64,000 nucleotides of DNA from CAWINH01 sp963837425 (GCA_963837425.1 CAWINH010000006.1:186001-250000); one strand, 5' to 3'; counted from the first letter of the stretch, positions 44,990-54,925 are shown. A program made the numbers and translations. The notes: generated by a model not told the origin, from the sequence alone.

Positions 44990-45855
44990 GCGTGCCGGCG
45001 CTCGCCTGGGGCGAGGAAACCCGGGTGATGGGGGTCATCAACGTGACCCCCGACTCGTTCAGCGGCGACGGGCTGGCGACGGCGCCCCGCGACGAGGGCG
45101 AGGTCGTGGCGGCGGCCGTTGCCCAGGCCGGCGCGTTCGTGGATGCCGGGGCCACGCTCCTTGACGTGGGTGCCGAGTCCTCCCGCCCGGCGCACTCGTA
45201 CGGCGAGCACCCGGCGGTGGATGTCGAGACCGAGACGGCGCGCGCGATCCCCGTGGTGCGCGCCCTCGCGGAACGGTTCGGCGCGCGTGCCGTGGTGAGC
45301 ATCGACACCAGCAAGGGCGCCGTGGCGCGAGCCGCGCTCGCCGCCGGGGCGGGGATGGTGAACGACGTGTGGGCCGCCCGCCGCGACCCGGACACCGCGC
45401 GCGCCGCCGCCGAGGCCGGTGCCTACCTCGTCCTCATGCACAACAAGGAGCGCGCCGAATACCCGGACGGCCTCTTCGCCGAGGTGATCGAGTGGATGCG
45501 CGCCGCGATCCGTGACGCGGAGGCGGCGGGCGTGCCGCGCGACCGGATCGTCGTGGACCCGGGCGCCGGCTTCGGCAAGACGCCGGCCCACACGATCGAG
45601 CTCCTTCATCGGCTCGCGGAGTTCAAGCGCGAGCTCGGCGGGCTCCCGCTCCTGGTGGGCACCAGCCGCAAGCGCTTCATCGGCGAGCTGCTGGGAGGCG
45701 CCCCGCCCGAGGATCGGCTGGAGGGAACCGCGGCGACCGTCGCGCTGGCGATCGCGTCCGGCGCGGACATCGTGCGCGTCCACGACGTCGGCTCGATCAT
45801 GCGCACCGTGCGGGTCGCGGACGCCATCGTCCGCGCCGAGCCCAGGTTCGGGTAA
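44986..45855 (+). CDS. folP: dihydropteroate synthase
   Basis: 289 residues. Signatures GVINVTPDSFSGDG, LLDVGAESSRPAH, SIDTSKGAVARAA, DPGAGFGKT and GTSRKRFIGE bind the pterin pyrophosphate and p-aminobenzoate (the sulfonamide target). ATG overlaps the folC stop. folB follows after six bases. Confidence 0.95.
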   Translation: MSVPALAWGEETRVMGVINVTPDSFSGDGLATAPRDEGEVVAAAVAQAGAFVDAGATLLDVGAESSRPAHSYGEHPAVDVETETARAIPVVRALAERFGARAVVSIDTSKGAVARAALAAGAGMVNDVWAARRDPDTARAAAEAGAYLVLMHNKERAEYPDGLFAEVIEWMRAAIRDAEAAGVPRDRIVVDPGAGFGKTPAHTIELLHRLAEFKRELGGLPLLVGTSRKRFIGELLGGAPPEDRLEGTAATVALAIASGADIVRVHDVGSIMRTVRVADAIVRAEPRFG

Positions 45856-45861
45856 CGAAGC

Positions 45862-46242
45862 ATGCCCGATGCCACCGACGACGCGATCAGCCTCCGCGGC
45901 ATGCGCTTCCTGGGCCGCCACGGGGTGAGCCTCGAGGAGCGGATGGAGCCGCAGCCGATCGAGGTGGACGTGGTCCTGACCGCCGACCTGCGGGAGGCGG
46001 GAGCCACCGACGATCTCGAGCACACGATCGACTACGCCGCGGTCTTCGGTCGGGTCGCGGAGATCGTCGAGGGGCGCTCGTTCCGGCTGCTCGAGGCGCT
46101 GGCCACCGCGATCGCCGACGAGCTGCTGGCCGATCCGGCGATCTCCGCCGTCGAGGTGGCGGTCGGAAAGCCGAAGGCCCCGCTGCCCGGGGCCTTCGAG
46201 ACCGTTGAGGTGCGGATTCGCCGGCGGCGGACCGCCGACTAG
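45862..46242 (+). CDS. folB: dihydroneopterin aldolase
   Basis: 126 residues, tunnelling fold. MRFLGRHGVSLEERMEPQPIEVDV contains the catalytic region and VEVAVGKPKAPLPGAFETVEVRI the C-terminal active-site Lys. Produces hydroxymethyl-dihydropterin upstream of FolP. Convergent with the HtrA-type gene, whose stop is nine bases away. Confidence 0.93.
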   Translation: MPDATDDAISLRGMRFLGRHGVSLEERMEPQPIEVDVVLTADLREAGATDDLEHTIDYAAVFGRVAEIVEGRSFRLLEALATAIADELLADPAISAVEVAVGKPKAPLPGAFETVEVRIRRRRTAD

Positions 46243-46251
46243 GACCGCGGA

Positions 46252-47565
46252 CTAGGGGGTCGTCGCGGGGAACTCCCCCAGCGTGACGCTGATCTCCATC
46301 GACTTCCCGCTGCGCAGGACGGTCAGCGAGATCTTGTCGCCCGGCGCGTGCGGCAGGAGGAACGTCGACAGATCGTGGTCACGGTCGACCGTCTGCCCGT
46401 CGATGGCGGTCACGATGTCCCCGGCCTTGAGGCCGGCCTTGTCGGCCGGGCTGCCGGCGATCACCGCCGGATCGGTGTTCGTGTCGCTCGAGATCAGCGC
46501 GCCGGCATCGGTCGCCAGGTTCTGATCCTGCGCGAGCTGCTTCGTGATGCTCACGTAGCGGACGCCGATCCAGGGCCGTGCCAGCGGCTCGCCGGCGAGC
46601 GCTTCCTGGGCGATCGGCTTCGCGAAGTCGATCGGGATCGCGAACCCGATGCCCTGCGCGTCCTGGCTGACCGCGGTATTGATGCCGATGACCTGGCCCG
46701 CGCTGTTGAGGAGCGGCCCACCGGAGTTGCCCGGGTTGATGGCAGCATCGGTCTGGATGAGGTTGTTCAGCGATTCGCCGTTCTGCTGGGTGGCGTCCCC
46801 GGCGACGATCTGGCGACCGAGCCCCGAGATCACCCCGGTGGTCACCGTGTTCTCGAAGGTGCCGAGCGGGTTGCCAATGGCGATCGCGAGCTGGCCGGGC
46901 TCGAGGTTTGCGCTCGAGCCGAGCGGGATCGTCGGCAGGCCGGTGGCGTCGACCTTGACGATGGCCAGGTCGGTCACCGTGTCGATGCCGTAGACGGTCG
47001 CCGGCTTTGTGCTCGTGTCGTTGAAGACGACCTCGAGCTGGGTCGCGCCCTCCACGACGTGGCGGTTGGTGAGGATCCAGCCGTTCGAGTCGAAGATGAA
47101 CCCTGAGCCGGAGCCCTGGCTGCCACCGAAGACCCCGCCGCCGGTCGTGGAGCGGATGGTGACGACCGCCGGCATGGCGTGATTGACGGCGTCGATGATC
47201 GCCGAGCTCTCGTCGATGTGGACGCTCGAGACGTTGTTGCCGGTGGCCGACTGGGTGGCCTGCGGCGTTGCCTGGCTCGGCGCCAGCAGGTTGCTGACGG
47301 CGGCCCCGGAGAGGGACCCCGACAGGATGCCGGCCACCACCGCCACCGCGATGAAGCCGCGCCCGCCGAGGCGACGGGGCTGGGGGGCCGATGGTTCCGG
47401 GGGTCGGGTCGAGTAGCCGCCACTGGCCCAGGCCGGCGGAGCGGCAGACTGCGAGGGCGGCGGTCCCCAGCTGCGCATCTCCACCTGCTCGGTGGGCTCG
47501 TCTGGCGCCGACTGCGCTGATTGCTGCGTTGGTTCCGTTGGTTGCTGATCTGGATCGTTCGTCAT
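46252..47565 (-). CDS. S1C-family serine protease (HtrA/DegP-like)
   Basis: 437 residues. Cytosolic Pro/Gln-rich N-terminus, one membrane helix (about 70-92), trypsin-like domain with triad His in TNRHVVEG, Asp in VTDLAIVK and Ser in NPGNSGGPLL, then a PDZ domain (ADKAGLKAGDIVTAIDG). Degrades misfolded extracytoplasmic proteins. ATG 47565 chosen (MTNDPDQQP); the longer frame to 47799 overlaps the histidine kinase. Downstream of the two-component pair on the same strand, so possibly its target. Confidence 0.92.
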   Translation of the reverse strand: MTNDPDQQPTEPTQQSAQSAPDEPTEQVEMRSWGPPPSQSAAPPAWASGGYSTRPPEPSAPQPRRLGGRGFIAVAVVAGILSGSLSGAAVSNLLAPSQATPQATQSATGNNVSSVHIDESSAIIDAVNHAMPAVVTIRSTTGGGVFGGSQGSGSGFIFDSNGWILTNRHVVEGATQLEVVFNDTSTKPATVYGIDTVTDLAIVKVDATGLPTIPLGSSANLEPGQLAIAIGNPLGTFENTVTTGVISGLGRQIVAGDATQQNGESLNNLIQTDAAINPGNSGGPLLNSAGQVIGINTAVSQDAQGIGFAIPIDFAKPIAQEALAGEPLARPWIGVRYVSITKQLAQDQNLATDAGALISSDTNTDPAVIAGSPADKAGLKAGDIVTAIDGQTVDRDHDLSTFLLPHAPGDKISLTVLRSGKSMEISVTLGEFPATTP

Positions 47566-47647
47566 CTGCGTCTGTCTGTTCTGCGGGCGGGCATGCCACT
47601 GATCCTGCGCGCGGCGCGTTGCGGGCACGCCGAGGGCCGGTGAAGTT

Positions 47648-49153
47648 TCATTGACCTTGCTCGACCTCGCGGGGGAGGTGCACGGTGAACGTTGCGCCCC
47701 GCCCCGGCGCGCTCGTGACGAGGATCCGGCCGCCGTGCATGTCCGCGATCGAGCGCGCGATCGCCAGGCCAAGGCCGCTTCCCGAGGCGCGCGCCTCACC
47801 GACGTTCGTGCCCCTGAAGAACCGCTCGAAGACGTGCGGCAGCTCGTCCGAGCTGATGCCGGGGCCCGAGTCGCGGACCTCGAGCACCCCCTCGCCGTCG
47901 GTGTCGCCGAGCGAGACGATGACCTCTCCTCCGCGCGGCGTGAACTTCAGCGCGTTGCCGACGAGGTTGCTGAGCAGCTGGACGATCCGCTCGCGGTCGA
48001 AGCGGAGCATGACCGGGGCGGTCGGCACCTCGAAGCGCAGCGAGATGCCGCGCTGCTCGGCAAGCTCGGAATGAGCCTCCGCCACCGAGCGAACCGGGTC
48101 CCGCAGGTCGCCGTCCCGGATGTCCATCGGGAAGATCCCGGCATCGATCCGCGACAGGTCGAGGAGATTCGCGCTCATCCACTCGAGCCGCGCGATCTGC
48201 TCCCGGGAGCGCACCTGGAACTCGCGACGCTGCTCGTCGCCGAGGTCCGAGCCCTCCTGGAGCTCACTGAAGGTGCGGAGCGCGGCGATCGGCGTGCGCA
48301 GCTCGTGGCTGACGTCGGCGACGAACTCGCGGAGCCGGTCGCGGTCGGCCTCGAGCAGCCGGACCGACTCGGAGAGGCGATCGGCCATGACGTTGAACTG
48401 GTGCGCGAGGTCGTCGACCTCGAGGATCCCGAACCGCGGCGCGCGCTCGTCGAGCTGGCCATGCGAGAAACGGTTCGAGACGCGCCGCAGCCGCGCGAGC
48501 GGACGGGTCAGCGCCCGTGCGCCCACGAAGCCGATGAACAGCGAAACGAGGAGCGCGACCAGGCCGGCGCCGATCAGCGTGTCGCCGACGCGTTGGAGGG
48601 TGGTGACCCGGTTCGTGTACGGGTCGCGAATCTCGTAGATCAGCCCGATCTCGTACCCGAACGCGATCTGGACGCCGGGATCGATGCGCGGCTGCACGAC
48701 GACGTCCGGATCCGGCCGCAGGCCCTCGTCGCGCAGGGCCGCCGCCGTCTCCGCGCTCGGCACTGCGAACGCCGCGGTCGTGCCGTCCCGCGCGTAGGTC
48801 ACCTCGACCGTGCACTGGGCGTAGCGGTTCACCGCGCTCTGGACCACGGCCTGGATGATCTGGTTGCGGGTCTGAAGGTCGATCAGCTCCTCGTAGGAAT
48901 GCGTCGAGAACGCGTCCTGCACGGCCTCGTCCACCGCGTACTGCACGGTCTTCGCCTGCTGCTCCGCCTGGTCGACGAAGTAGCCGGGCAGGATCTGGGA
49001 GATCGCGATCCCCGACACGAGGAGCGCGACGAGCGCGACGCCGGCCAGGATCAGGAAGAGGCGAACGTTGAGGCGGCCGAGCCACGTGAGCGGGAACCGG
49101 ATCCGGGCCCTCAGCGAGCGGCGCGGCGCGGGCTCACTCCTCGCTGAATGCAT
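47648..49153 (-). CDS. HAMP-containing sensor histidine kinase
   Basis: 501 residues. Membrane helices at about 28-52 and 185-207 flank an extracytoplasmic sensor region; HAMP about 208-262; HisKA with phospho-acceptor in ADVSHELRTPIAA (about 281); HATPase with NLVGNALKFTPRGGE, RDSGPGIS and GSGLGLAIARSI. EnvZ/BaeS type. Start overlaps the response regulator stop by 20 bases, so the pair is co-translated. Confidence 0.92.
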   Translation of the reverse strand: MHSARSEPAPRRSLRARIRFPLTWLGRLNVRLFLILAGVALVALLVSGIAISQILPGYFVDQAEQQAKTVQYAVDEAVQDAFSTHSYEELIDLQTRNQIIQAVVQSAVNRYAQCTVEVTYARDGTTAAFAVPSAETAAALRDEGLRPDPDVVVQPRIDPGVQIAFGYEIGLIYEIRDPYTNRVTTLQRVGDTLIGAGLVALLVSLFIGFVGARALTRPLARLRRVSNRFSHGQLDERAPRFGILEVDDLAHQFNVMADRLSESVRLLEADRDRLREFVADVSHELRTPIAALRTFSELQEGSDLGDEQRREFQVRSREQIARLEWMSANLLDLSRIDAGIFPMDIRDGDLRDPVRSVAEAHSELAEQRGISLRFEVPTAPVMLRFDRERIVQLLSNLVGNALKFTPRGGEVIVSLGDTDGEGVLEVRDSGPGISSDELPHVFERFFRGTNVGEARASGSGLGLAIARSIADMHGGRILVTSAPGRGATFTVHLPREVEQGQ

Positions 49154-49829
49154 AGCCGACGCCCCTCACCGTCTTGATGTAGCGCGGCTGGGCGGGATCC
49201 GGCTCGATCTTGTCGCGGATGTGGCTGATGTGGACGTTGATCGTCCGCTCATCGGCCTCGATCGCCTCGTAATCGCGAACGAGCTCCAGGAGCTGGGTTC
49301 GGGTGTAGACCCGGCCCGGGCGGCTGGCGAGGTGCCGGAGGAGGTCGAACTCGGTGGTCGTCAGGCCAATCCGCTCGCCGTCGCGCGTCACGCGGCGCCG
49401 TTCGAGGTCGATGACGAGCCCCCCACGACGCAGCGTCCGCCCGGTCTGGGTGTCTGCGAGCTCGCCGTAGGCGCGGCGCAGGAGCGCCTTCACCCGGCTC
49501 ACGAGCTCGCGCACGCTGAACGGCTTCACGAGATAATCGTCCGCCCCGATCTCGAGGCCCACGACCTTGTCCACCTCGTCGGCGCGGGCGGTGAGGAAGA
49601 GGATCGGCGCACGGGTCTCGCGGCGCAGCTGGCGGCAGACCTCGAACCCGTCGATGCCAGGCAGCCGCACGTCGAGCAGGACGAGGTCCGGAGCGATGTC
49701 GGCGAAGCGGGCCAGCGCCTCCTCCCCGGTCGAGACGACCGCCACTTCGTACGCCTCGCGTTCCAGGGCGACCTGGACGCCACGCGCCACCGCGGGCTCG
49801 TCCTCGACGATCATGATCGTGCCGGCCAT
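49134..49829 (-). CDS. OmpR/PhoB-family response regulator
   Basis: 231 residues. Receiver with VEDEP, acceptor Asp in LVLLDVRLPG (about 53), FLTARAD and VKPFSVREL; winged-helix DNA-binding domain (LTTTEFDLLRHLASRPGRVYTR, RTINVHISHIRDKIE, RYIKTVRGVGYAF). TAGAAT lies ten bases upstream of the ATG. Paired with the downstream kinase; likely responds to envelope stress given the HtrA-like gene after them. Confidence 0.93.
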   Translation of the reverse strand: MAGTIMIVEDEPAVARGVQVALEREAYEVAVVSTGEEALARFADIAPDLVLLDVRLPGIDGFEVCRQLRRETRAPILFLTARADEVDKVVGLEIGADDYLVKPFSVRELVSRVKALLRRAYGELADTQTGRTLRRGGLVIDLERRRVTRDGERIGLTTTEFDLLRHLASRPGRVYTRTQLLELVRDYEAIEADERTINVHISHIRDKIEPDPAQPRYIKTVRGVGYAFSEE

Positions 49830-50171
49830 ACGGCCAGTGATTCTAGCCGCCGGCGGCGGAGGACTCCCGGGAGCTCCCCTGGAGGTGCATGGGCTGGGAT
49901 GCGAGGTCGGTGCCGGCGTTGGGAGTCGCTGAGCGACGATAACGGCGAAGGAGCGGGGCTGGGTGGGTTGCTCCCGAGCCGCTTCGTCGCTGAGCGCCTG
50001 CCGGGGCGAAGGAGCGGGCAGATCTTCGCCGATAGCGTCACGGGCTGACTGGCGGCTGGCTCCTTGCCGCCAACTCGGCGCGCTGGTACGATGCCGCCTC
50101 GCACACCGATGCCAACGCCGTTCGGCCGCGCCCGGACGCCCCAGCCGATTTCGAGGACTCCCGCACAGCCC
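49830..50171. other. intergenic region between the response regulator and L25
   Basis: About 340 bases with promoters for both sides: TAGAAT on the minus strand at 49840-49845 and a weak TACGAT on the plus strand at 50087-50092. TCGCTGAGCG occurs twice (about 49926 and 49987) and GCGAAGGAGCGGG twice, as direct repeats. No gene seen. Confidence 0.45.
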
Positions 50172-50876
50172 ATGGCCATCGAGATCGCCGTCGACGCGCG
50201 ATCCGCGTCCGGCAAGAAGACGAAGCACCTGCGTGCCGCCGGCATCGTGCCGGGGGTCGTGTTCGGCAAGAAGGCCGGCTCGATCCCCGTGCAGCTCGGC
50301 GCCAAGGAGTTCGAGGCCCTGTATCGGGAGGCCGGCCGCACGAACATCATCGCGGTCTCGGTCGACGGTGGGCCCCCGACCAGCGTCGTCATCAAGAGCG
50401 TCCAGCGGGACCCGCTGAGCGGCCGAACCCTCCACGTCGACTTCTTCGCGCTCGACCTGGCCCACCAGATGACCGCCGAGGTGCCGCTCGTCTTCATTGG
50501 CGAGGCGCCGGGGGTCGCACTCACCGGCGGCTTCCTGCTCACGTCCGTCGATCGCCTGCGCGTTCGCGCGCTGCCCAGCGAGATGCCGCACGAGCTGACC
50601 GTCGACCTGTCCGGGCTCATCGACCTCGAGGCTGCGATCCACGTGCGGGACATCGGCGTCTCCCTCTCGGTCACCGTCCTCAACGACCCGGACGAGCTGG
50701 TCGCCAAGGTCAACCCGCCGCGGATCGAGGTCGAGGAGGAGCCGGTGCTCGCCGAGGAGGAGCTGCTCGAGGGCGAGGCAGGCGAGGGAGAGGCCCCGGC
50801 CGAGGGGGAGGCAGCGAGCGCCGACGCGGCAGATGGAGCGGGCGCCGGCCGAGCGGAGGGCTCGCCCGAGTCCTGA
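50172..50876 (+). CDS. rplY: 50S ribosomal protein L25 (Ctc form)
   Basis: 234 residues from MAIEIAVDARSASGKKTKHLRAAG. N-terminal 5S rRNA-binding domain (GIVPGVVFGKKAG, VVIKSVQRDPLSGRTLHVDFFALD) and the C-terminal TL5 beta domain, ending in a Glu/Ala-rich acidic tail. ATG 50172 is preferred to the upstream start at 50064, which adds only basic low-complexity residues. Confidence 0.92.
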   Translation: MAIEIAVDARSASGKKTKHLRAAGIVPGVVFGKKAGSIPVQLGAKEFEALYREAGRTNIIAVSVDGGPPTSVVIKSVQRDPLSGRTLHVDFFALDLAHQMTAEVPLVFIGEAPGVALTGGFLLTSVDRLRVRALPSEMPHELTVDLSGLIDLEAAIHVRDIGVSLSVTVLNDPDELVAKVNPPRIEVEEEPVLAEEELLEGEAGEGEAPAEGEAASADAADGAGAGRAEGSPES

Positions 50877-50880
50877 GCAG

Positions 50881-51612
50881 GTGCTGATCGTCGCCGTCCA
50901 CGACGTCGCGCCATCGACCCTCGACCAGGTCGGCTGGTTGCTCGCCGAGCTGGACGCGATGGGCCTCTCGCGCCGCGTGCTGAAGGTGGTGCCGGCCGAG
51001 CCCGGAGCCTCCCACGCCGGACAGGCGGCGCTCGCCGAGCTCGTGGCCCGCGAGGCGGCGGCCGGCTCCGAGATCGTCCTCCACGGGTGGACCCACCGCG
51101 CCGATGGGCCGCTTCGCGGCTCGCCCGCCGACAGGTTGCGCGCGCGTCTGTTCGCCGGAGAGAGTGCCGAATTCCTCACGATCGACGAGGCGGAGATGCG
51201 GGTCCGGCTCGACGACGGCGTGGGGCGCCTGGCCGAGTGGGGCGCCGCGGCGGTCGGCTTCTGCCCGCCGGCCTGGCTGGCGGGGCGCGGTCTGATGGCG
51301 ACCGCCCGGGACGCCGGATTGCGCTACGTGGTAACGATCCGCGGCCTCCGGGATCTCACCCGCGAGCGCTGGATCAGCCTGCCGCCAATCGGCTATATGG
51401 GCGCAGGCCCGACCCAGGAGGCGCTCGTCGGCCTTGGGGAGTCCCTCCTGTCTCGTCCCCTTCGCGCCCTCACCGGACGCGACGTGCACCGGATCTTCCT
51501 CCACCCGCAGGGAGCTCCAGGATCGGCGGCCTGCCACCGGATCCTGCGGCGCATCGGGGACCTCGCGCCGGACCACGCCGCCGGCACGTACCGGGAGCTG
51601 CTGCATGCCTGA
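50881..51612 (+). CDS. DUF2334 polysaccharide deacetylase-like protein
   Basis: 243 residues from GTG: VLIVAVHDVAPSTLDQVGWLL. HDVAP and later VLHGWTHR are metal-site-like motifs of the deacetylase fold; FLHPQGAPGS closes the pocket. An alternative ATG at 50833 would overlap L25. Followed by a glycosyltransferase with an 8-base overlap, so probably glycan or lipid-carrier metabolism. Confidence 0.8.
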   Translation: MLIVAVHDVAPSTLDQVGWLLAELDAMGLSRRVLKVVPAEPGASHAGQAALAELVAREAAAGSEIVLHGWTHRADGPLRGSPADRLRARLFAGESAEFLTIDEAEMRVRLDDGVGRLAEWGAAAVGFCPPAWLAGRGLMATARDAGLRYVVTIRGLRDLTRERWISLPPIGYMGAGPTQEALVGLGESLLSRPLRALTGRDVHRIFLHPQGAPGSAACHRILRRIGDLAPDHAAGTYRELLHA

Positions 51613-52312
51613 GCCGTCGATCACCGTCGTCATCCCGGCCAGGAACGAGGCGTTGCTGATCCGCGGCGCGATGGAATCGGTGGCGCAGCAGCGGCCAGTC
51701 CCGGGGATCGTCGAGGCAATCCTCGTCAGCAACGGCTCGCACGATGGGACGGCCGATGCGGCGCGCGGGGCGGCCGACGAGCTCGAACGGCCCGACCTGG
51801 CGTTCATGATCATCGAGGAAGAGGCCCCCGGCGTCGCGCGGGCCAAGAACATCGGGGCCGCGGCCGGCGGCGGCGAGCTCATCGTGTTCATGGACGGCGA
51901 CTCGCGGATGTCTCCCGGCCTGCTGGCCGCGGTGACGGAGCGCGCAGCCTCGGGCGAGCGCGCCGCGAGCATCCGCATCGTCGCCGACGGTCGAGACCCC
52001 GTCGACCACGCCTTCTTCTGGGTCGTCGAGAACGGGAAGCGCCTGGTGCGCACGCGCGCGAACATGTTCTGGTGCCACCGCGAGGTGTTCCGCCAGCTGG
52101 GCGGCTTCGACGAGAAGCTCAACCACGCGGAGGACCTCGACCTCCTCGTCCGCGCGAAGCGGGCAGGCGTCCGGGTGGGGCACCTCCACCGCGAGTTCAT
52201 CGCCACCTCGCCGCGACGCCTGCACCGCGGCCCGCTTCGGCTCGGGATGTTCAGCATGCTCGGCCGATGGATGCTCGGCCACGTCGGGATCGGCCGTCGG
52301 TGGCCCTACTGA
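51605..52312 (+). CDS. family 2 glycosyltransferase
   Basis: 235 residues from MPEPSITVVIPARNEALLIRG. GT-A fold: substrate region VIPARNEA, VSNGSHDGTAD, DXD equivalent FMDGDSRMSP, and FDEKLNHAEDLDLLVRAKRAG as ED-type acceptor motif. No membrane helix. Overlaps the DUF2334 gene. Donor and acceptor unknown. Confidence 0.85.
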   Translation: MPEPSITVVIPARNEALLIRGAMESVAQQRPVPGIVEAILVSNGSHDGTADAARGAADELERPDLAFMIIEEEAPGVARAKNIGAAAGGGELIVFMDGDSRMSPGLLAAVTERAASGERAASIRIVADGRDPVDHAFFWVVENGKRLVRTRANMFWCHREVFRQLGGFDEKLNHAEDLDLLVRAKRAGVRVGHLHREFIATSPRRLHRGPLRLGMFSMLGRWMLGHVGIGRRWPY

Positions 52313-54264
52313 TCGGATGCGGGCGCCGGTGCCCCGATCAGGAACCCCTGCGCATACGGCACGCCCAGGCCGATCAGCGCGCCGCGCTCCGCTTCGGTTT
52401 CGACTCCCTCGGCCACCAGCGCGCAGCGGATCGCGCTCGCAAAGTGGACCATCCCCGCGATGAGCGCCTGGCGCGCCGGGTCCTCCGCGATCCCGCGCAC
52501 GAGCGCCATGTCGAGCTTCACGTAGCGGGGCCCGAGCTCGAGGATGTGCCGCAGGCTGGCGAAGCCGGCGCCCGCATCGTCGACCGCCAGCTCGACGCCC
52601 GGAGGACGCCGCCGCAGGACGCCGCGCAGCGCCGCGTAGTCTCCGACCTCGATCTGCTCGGTGATTTCGAGCACGGTCGGCCGTGACGAGCCCGCAAACA
52701 GGGCGAGGAGCTTCGGGTCCGCGATGAGCGCGGCGGGCGTCATGTTCACGCTCAGCCAGCGGTCCGCCGGCAGCGCGACGGAGGCGGCCAGCGCGGCCCG
52801 CGCGCATGCGTCCTCGAGCTCATGGACGATGCCGGCCGCGGTCGCTTCCGCAAACCGCACATCGGGGCGCTGGCCGTCGTCGAAGCGGGTCAGCGCTTCG
52901 TACCCCACCACGCTGCCGTCGGCGAGGCGCGCCACCGGCTGGAAGACCGTCCGCAGCGCGCCGTCCTCGATCACGCGGCGGATCTCGGCCCGCCGCGTCT
53001 CGATCTGCTCGAGCTCCCCGAGCTGCGGTCCCAGCAGCTGCCCGGCGACCGCCGCGAACTCCGCGAGCGCGGCGAGGCGCCGGGCGATCCGCTCGGTGGT
53101 GGCATCGGGAGCCGACGACCCGGCGACGAGCACGCCGAGGGTCGCGGTCGGCGTGTTGATCGGCGCGCAGGCGAGATAGCGCAGGCCCATCGCCGCCCAG
53201 GGGTCGTCCGCCTGGGGATCGGTGAGCTCCTCAACCCAGCCGCCGCCGGGCACGCGCTCGGCCAGATGTCTGGCGAGACGCGGCGACAGGCGGCGCGCCT
53301 GCGCGCTGGCGCCCTCGGGCCCACGATCCGCCAGCACCTCGGCTGCATCCGGCCCGGTGAATCGGACGACGGCCGCGTATGTCGCCTGGAAGTGACCGCT
53401 CACCGCGGCCACCACCGAGGCCGCGGTCGCGTCGACCGAGCCGCCGCCGTGCATCCGCACCAGGGCTTCGGCGACCTGCTGGCGATCGACGGCCTCCCGT
53501 GCCAGCTCGCTCGCGATCTCGCGTTCGGCAGTCACGTCGAACATCACGCCCAGGACGTAGCGCGCCGTTCCGGCGGAGTCGCGGATCAGCGAGGACCGAT
53601 CACGGAGCCACACGACCCGCCCGTCTCGTGCGAGCATCCGGTATTCGATCGTCATCGGCTCGCCGGTCCGTTCCTGCTCCCGGGTGCCGGCCACGGCCCG
53701 ATCTCGATCGGCGGGGTGCAGCCGATCGAGCCACAGCGTGTCCGTGGCGAGGTACTCCTCGGGTGAGTAGCCGAGGAGTACCTCGACCTGCGGGCTGATG
53801 TAGTAGGTCTCGCCCACCGCACCCAGACCATCGAGGTAGACGATCCCCGGAATGCCCTCCACGAGCGTCCGATAGCGCTCCTCCGCCTCGCCAAGCGCCG
53901 CATCGGCTTCCGAGCGCAGATTGAGCGTCGCGTTAATGGCCGAAGCCAGCTCCGCAATCTCCCCCGGCCCGCCCTCGGGGATCTGCACCGGGACGCCGCT
54001 GGCGGCCGCCGAGCGGGCGGCGTCCGTGAGCTCACGGACCGGCTCTTCGACCCGGCGCACGGCGATCCAGGCGAGTCCCGCTGCGACGATGAGCGACGCG
54101 GCCGCAGCCAGCAACGCAAGCCCCCGGCTATCGGGTCGCAGCAGGAGCACCGCACCCAGGACGATCGCGACGGGCAAGGCGGCCAGCAGGGCGATGGCAA
54201 CCAGCAACGCCCGCAACGACGGGCGGCGCTCGACCCGCGGACGGTCACTCGGCGCGTCGGGCAT
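52306..54264 (-). CDS. membrane PAS-GAF-EAL protein (c-di-GMP phosphodiesterase)
   Basis: 652 residues: two membrane helices (about 18-42, 47-68), PAS (115-245, YRTLVEGIPGIVYLDGLG), GAF-like (255-400), EAL (410-645). EAL residues are mostly intact: YEALTRF, LSVNMTP, LEITEQIE, VDDAGAGFASLRHI, KLDMALVRGI, AEGVETEAE, so hydrolysis of c-di-GMP is likely. Converges with the glycosyltransferase by a seven-base overlap. Opposes the GGDEF protein at 23 kb. Confidence 0.9.
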   Translation of the reverse strand: MPDAPSDRPRVERRPSLRALLVAIALLAALPVAIVLGAVLLLRPDSRGLALLAAAASLIVAAGLAWIAVRRVEEPVRELTDAARSAAASGVPVQIPEGGPGEIAELASAINATLNLRSEADAALGEAEERYRTLVEGIPGIVYLDGLGAVGETYYISPQVEVLLGYSPEEYLATDTLWLDRLHPADRDRAVAGTREQERTGEPMTIEYRMLARDGRVVWLRDRSSLIRDSAGTARYVLGVMFDVTAEREIASELAREAVDRQQVAEALVRMHGGGSVDATAASVVAAVSGHFQATYAAVVRFTGPDAAEVLADRGPEGASAQARRLSPRLARHLAERVPGGGWVEELTDPQADDPWAAMGLRYLACAPINTPTATLGVLVAGSSAPDATTERIARRLAALAEFAAVAGQLLGPQLGELEQIETRRAEIRRVIEDGALRTVFQPVARLADGSVVGYEALTRFDDGQRPDVRFAEATAAGIVHELEDACARAALAASVALPADRWLSVNMTPAALIADPKLLALFAGSSRPTVLEITEQIEVGDYAALRGVLRRRPPGVELAVDDAGAGFASLRHILELGPRYVKLDMALVRGIAEDPARQALIAGMVHFASAIRCALVAEGVETEAERGALIGLGVPYAQGFLIGAPAPASDQ

Positions 54265-54301
54265 GGGTGCTCCCTATGGCCGCGCGCGCTCACTCGCGCG
54301 G

Positions 54302-54925
54302 TCAAGACTCGGTTGTTGGCGAGACGAGGGCAGTATGACCGAGGGCCTGATCCGTTCGCGCGTGGTTCGGGCCGTGGAGCCGGACCAGCTCATCTCCGCT
54401 GATCCAGGTGCGGCGGGCGCGCATCGGCTGATGACCCAGCCCCAGGCGCCGGCGGCCGTCAGCCGCCCAGCGCACGAGGATCGACCGTAGGTACCAGTCC
54501 TCGAGCCGGGCCCACGGGGTGGCCGGCCGCTCGTGCACCTCGAAGCCCATCCGCCGCGTCAGCGACGCAAGCAGGGTCGTCCCCGTGTAGGCGATCGGGC
54601 GGCGGTCGGATGGCTCCGCTGCGTGCCACGCGGCGAGCGCGCGCAGGTCCTCGCGCGCCACCCGGAAGCCATCCGTCTGCCATCCCGCCGACGCCAGCTC
54701 CCGCAATCGGCGGTTCGAGAAGTGGATCACCCAGGCGGGATCGCCTGGGCGCACGGTCGTTCCGTCACGCAGCGTGACCGGCGCACCGTGATGCCGATGT
54801 CGCTCGATCGCCAGCAGACCGCCCGGGCGCACGGGCCGCATGCGCCGAATGATCCGATCCAGCTCCTCGACGACGCCGAGCACCGGATCCAGGAAACGCG
54901 GAGCGGCGCGGGACCAGCTCACCAC
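54302..54925 (-). CDS. YkoP-domain-like protein
   Basis: About 207 residues. Core LLAIERHRHHGAPVTLRDGTTVRPGDPAWVIHFSN with RLRELASAGW resembles the YkoP domain found beside glycan enzymes. A frame to 55249 exists, but its upstream part overlaps the next gene; GTG 54925 or TTG 54961 are better starts. Function unknown. Confidence 0.5.
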   Translation of the reverse strand: MVSWSRAAPRFLDPVLGVVEELDRIIRRMRPVRPGGLLAIERHRHHGAPVTLRDGTTVRPGDPAWVIHFSNRRLRELASAGWQTDGFRVAREDLRALAAWHAAEPSDRRPIAYTGTTLLASLTRRMGFEVHERPATPWARLEDWYLRSILVRWAADGRRRLGLGHQPMRARRTWISGDELVRLHGPNHARTDQALGHTALVSPTTES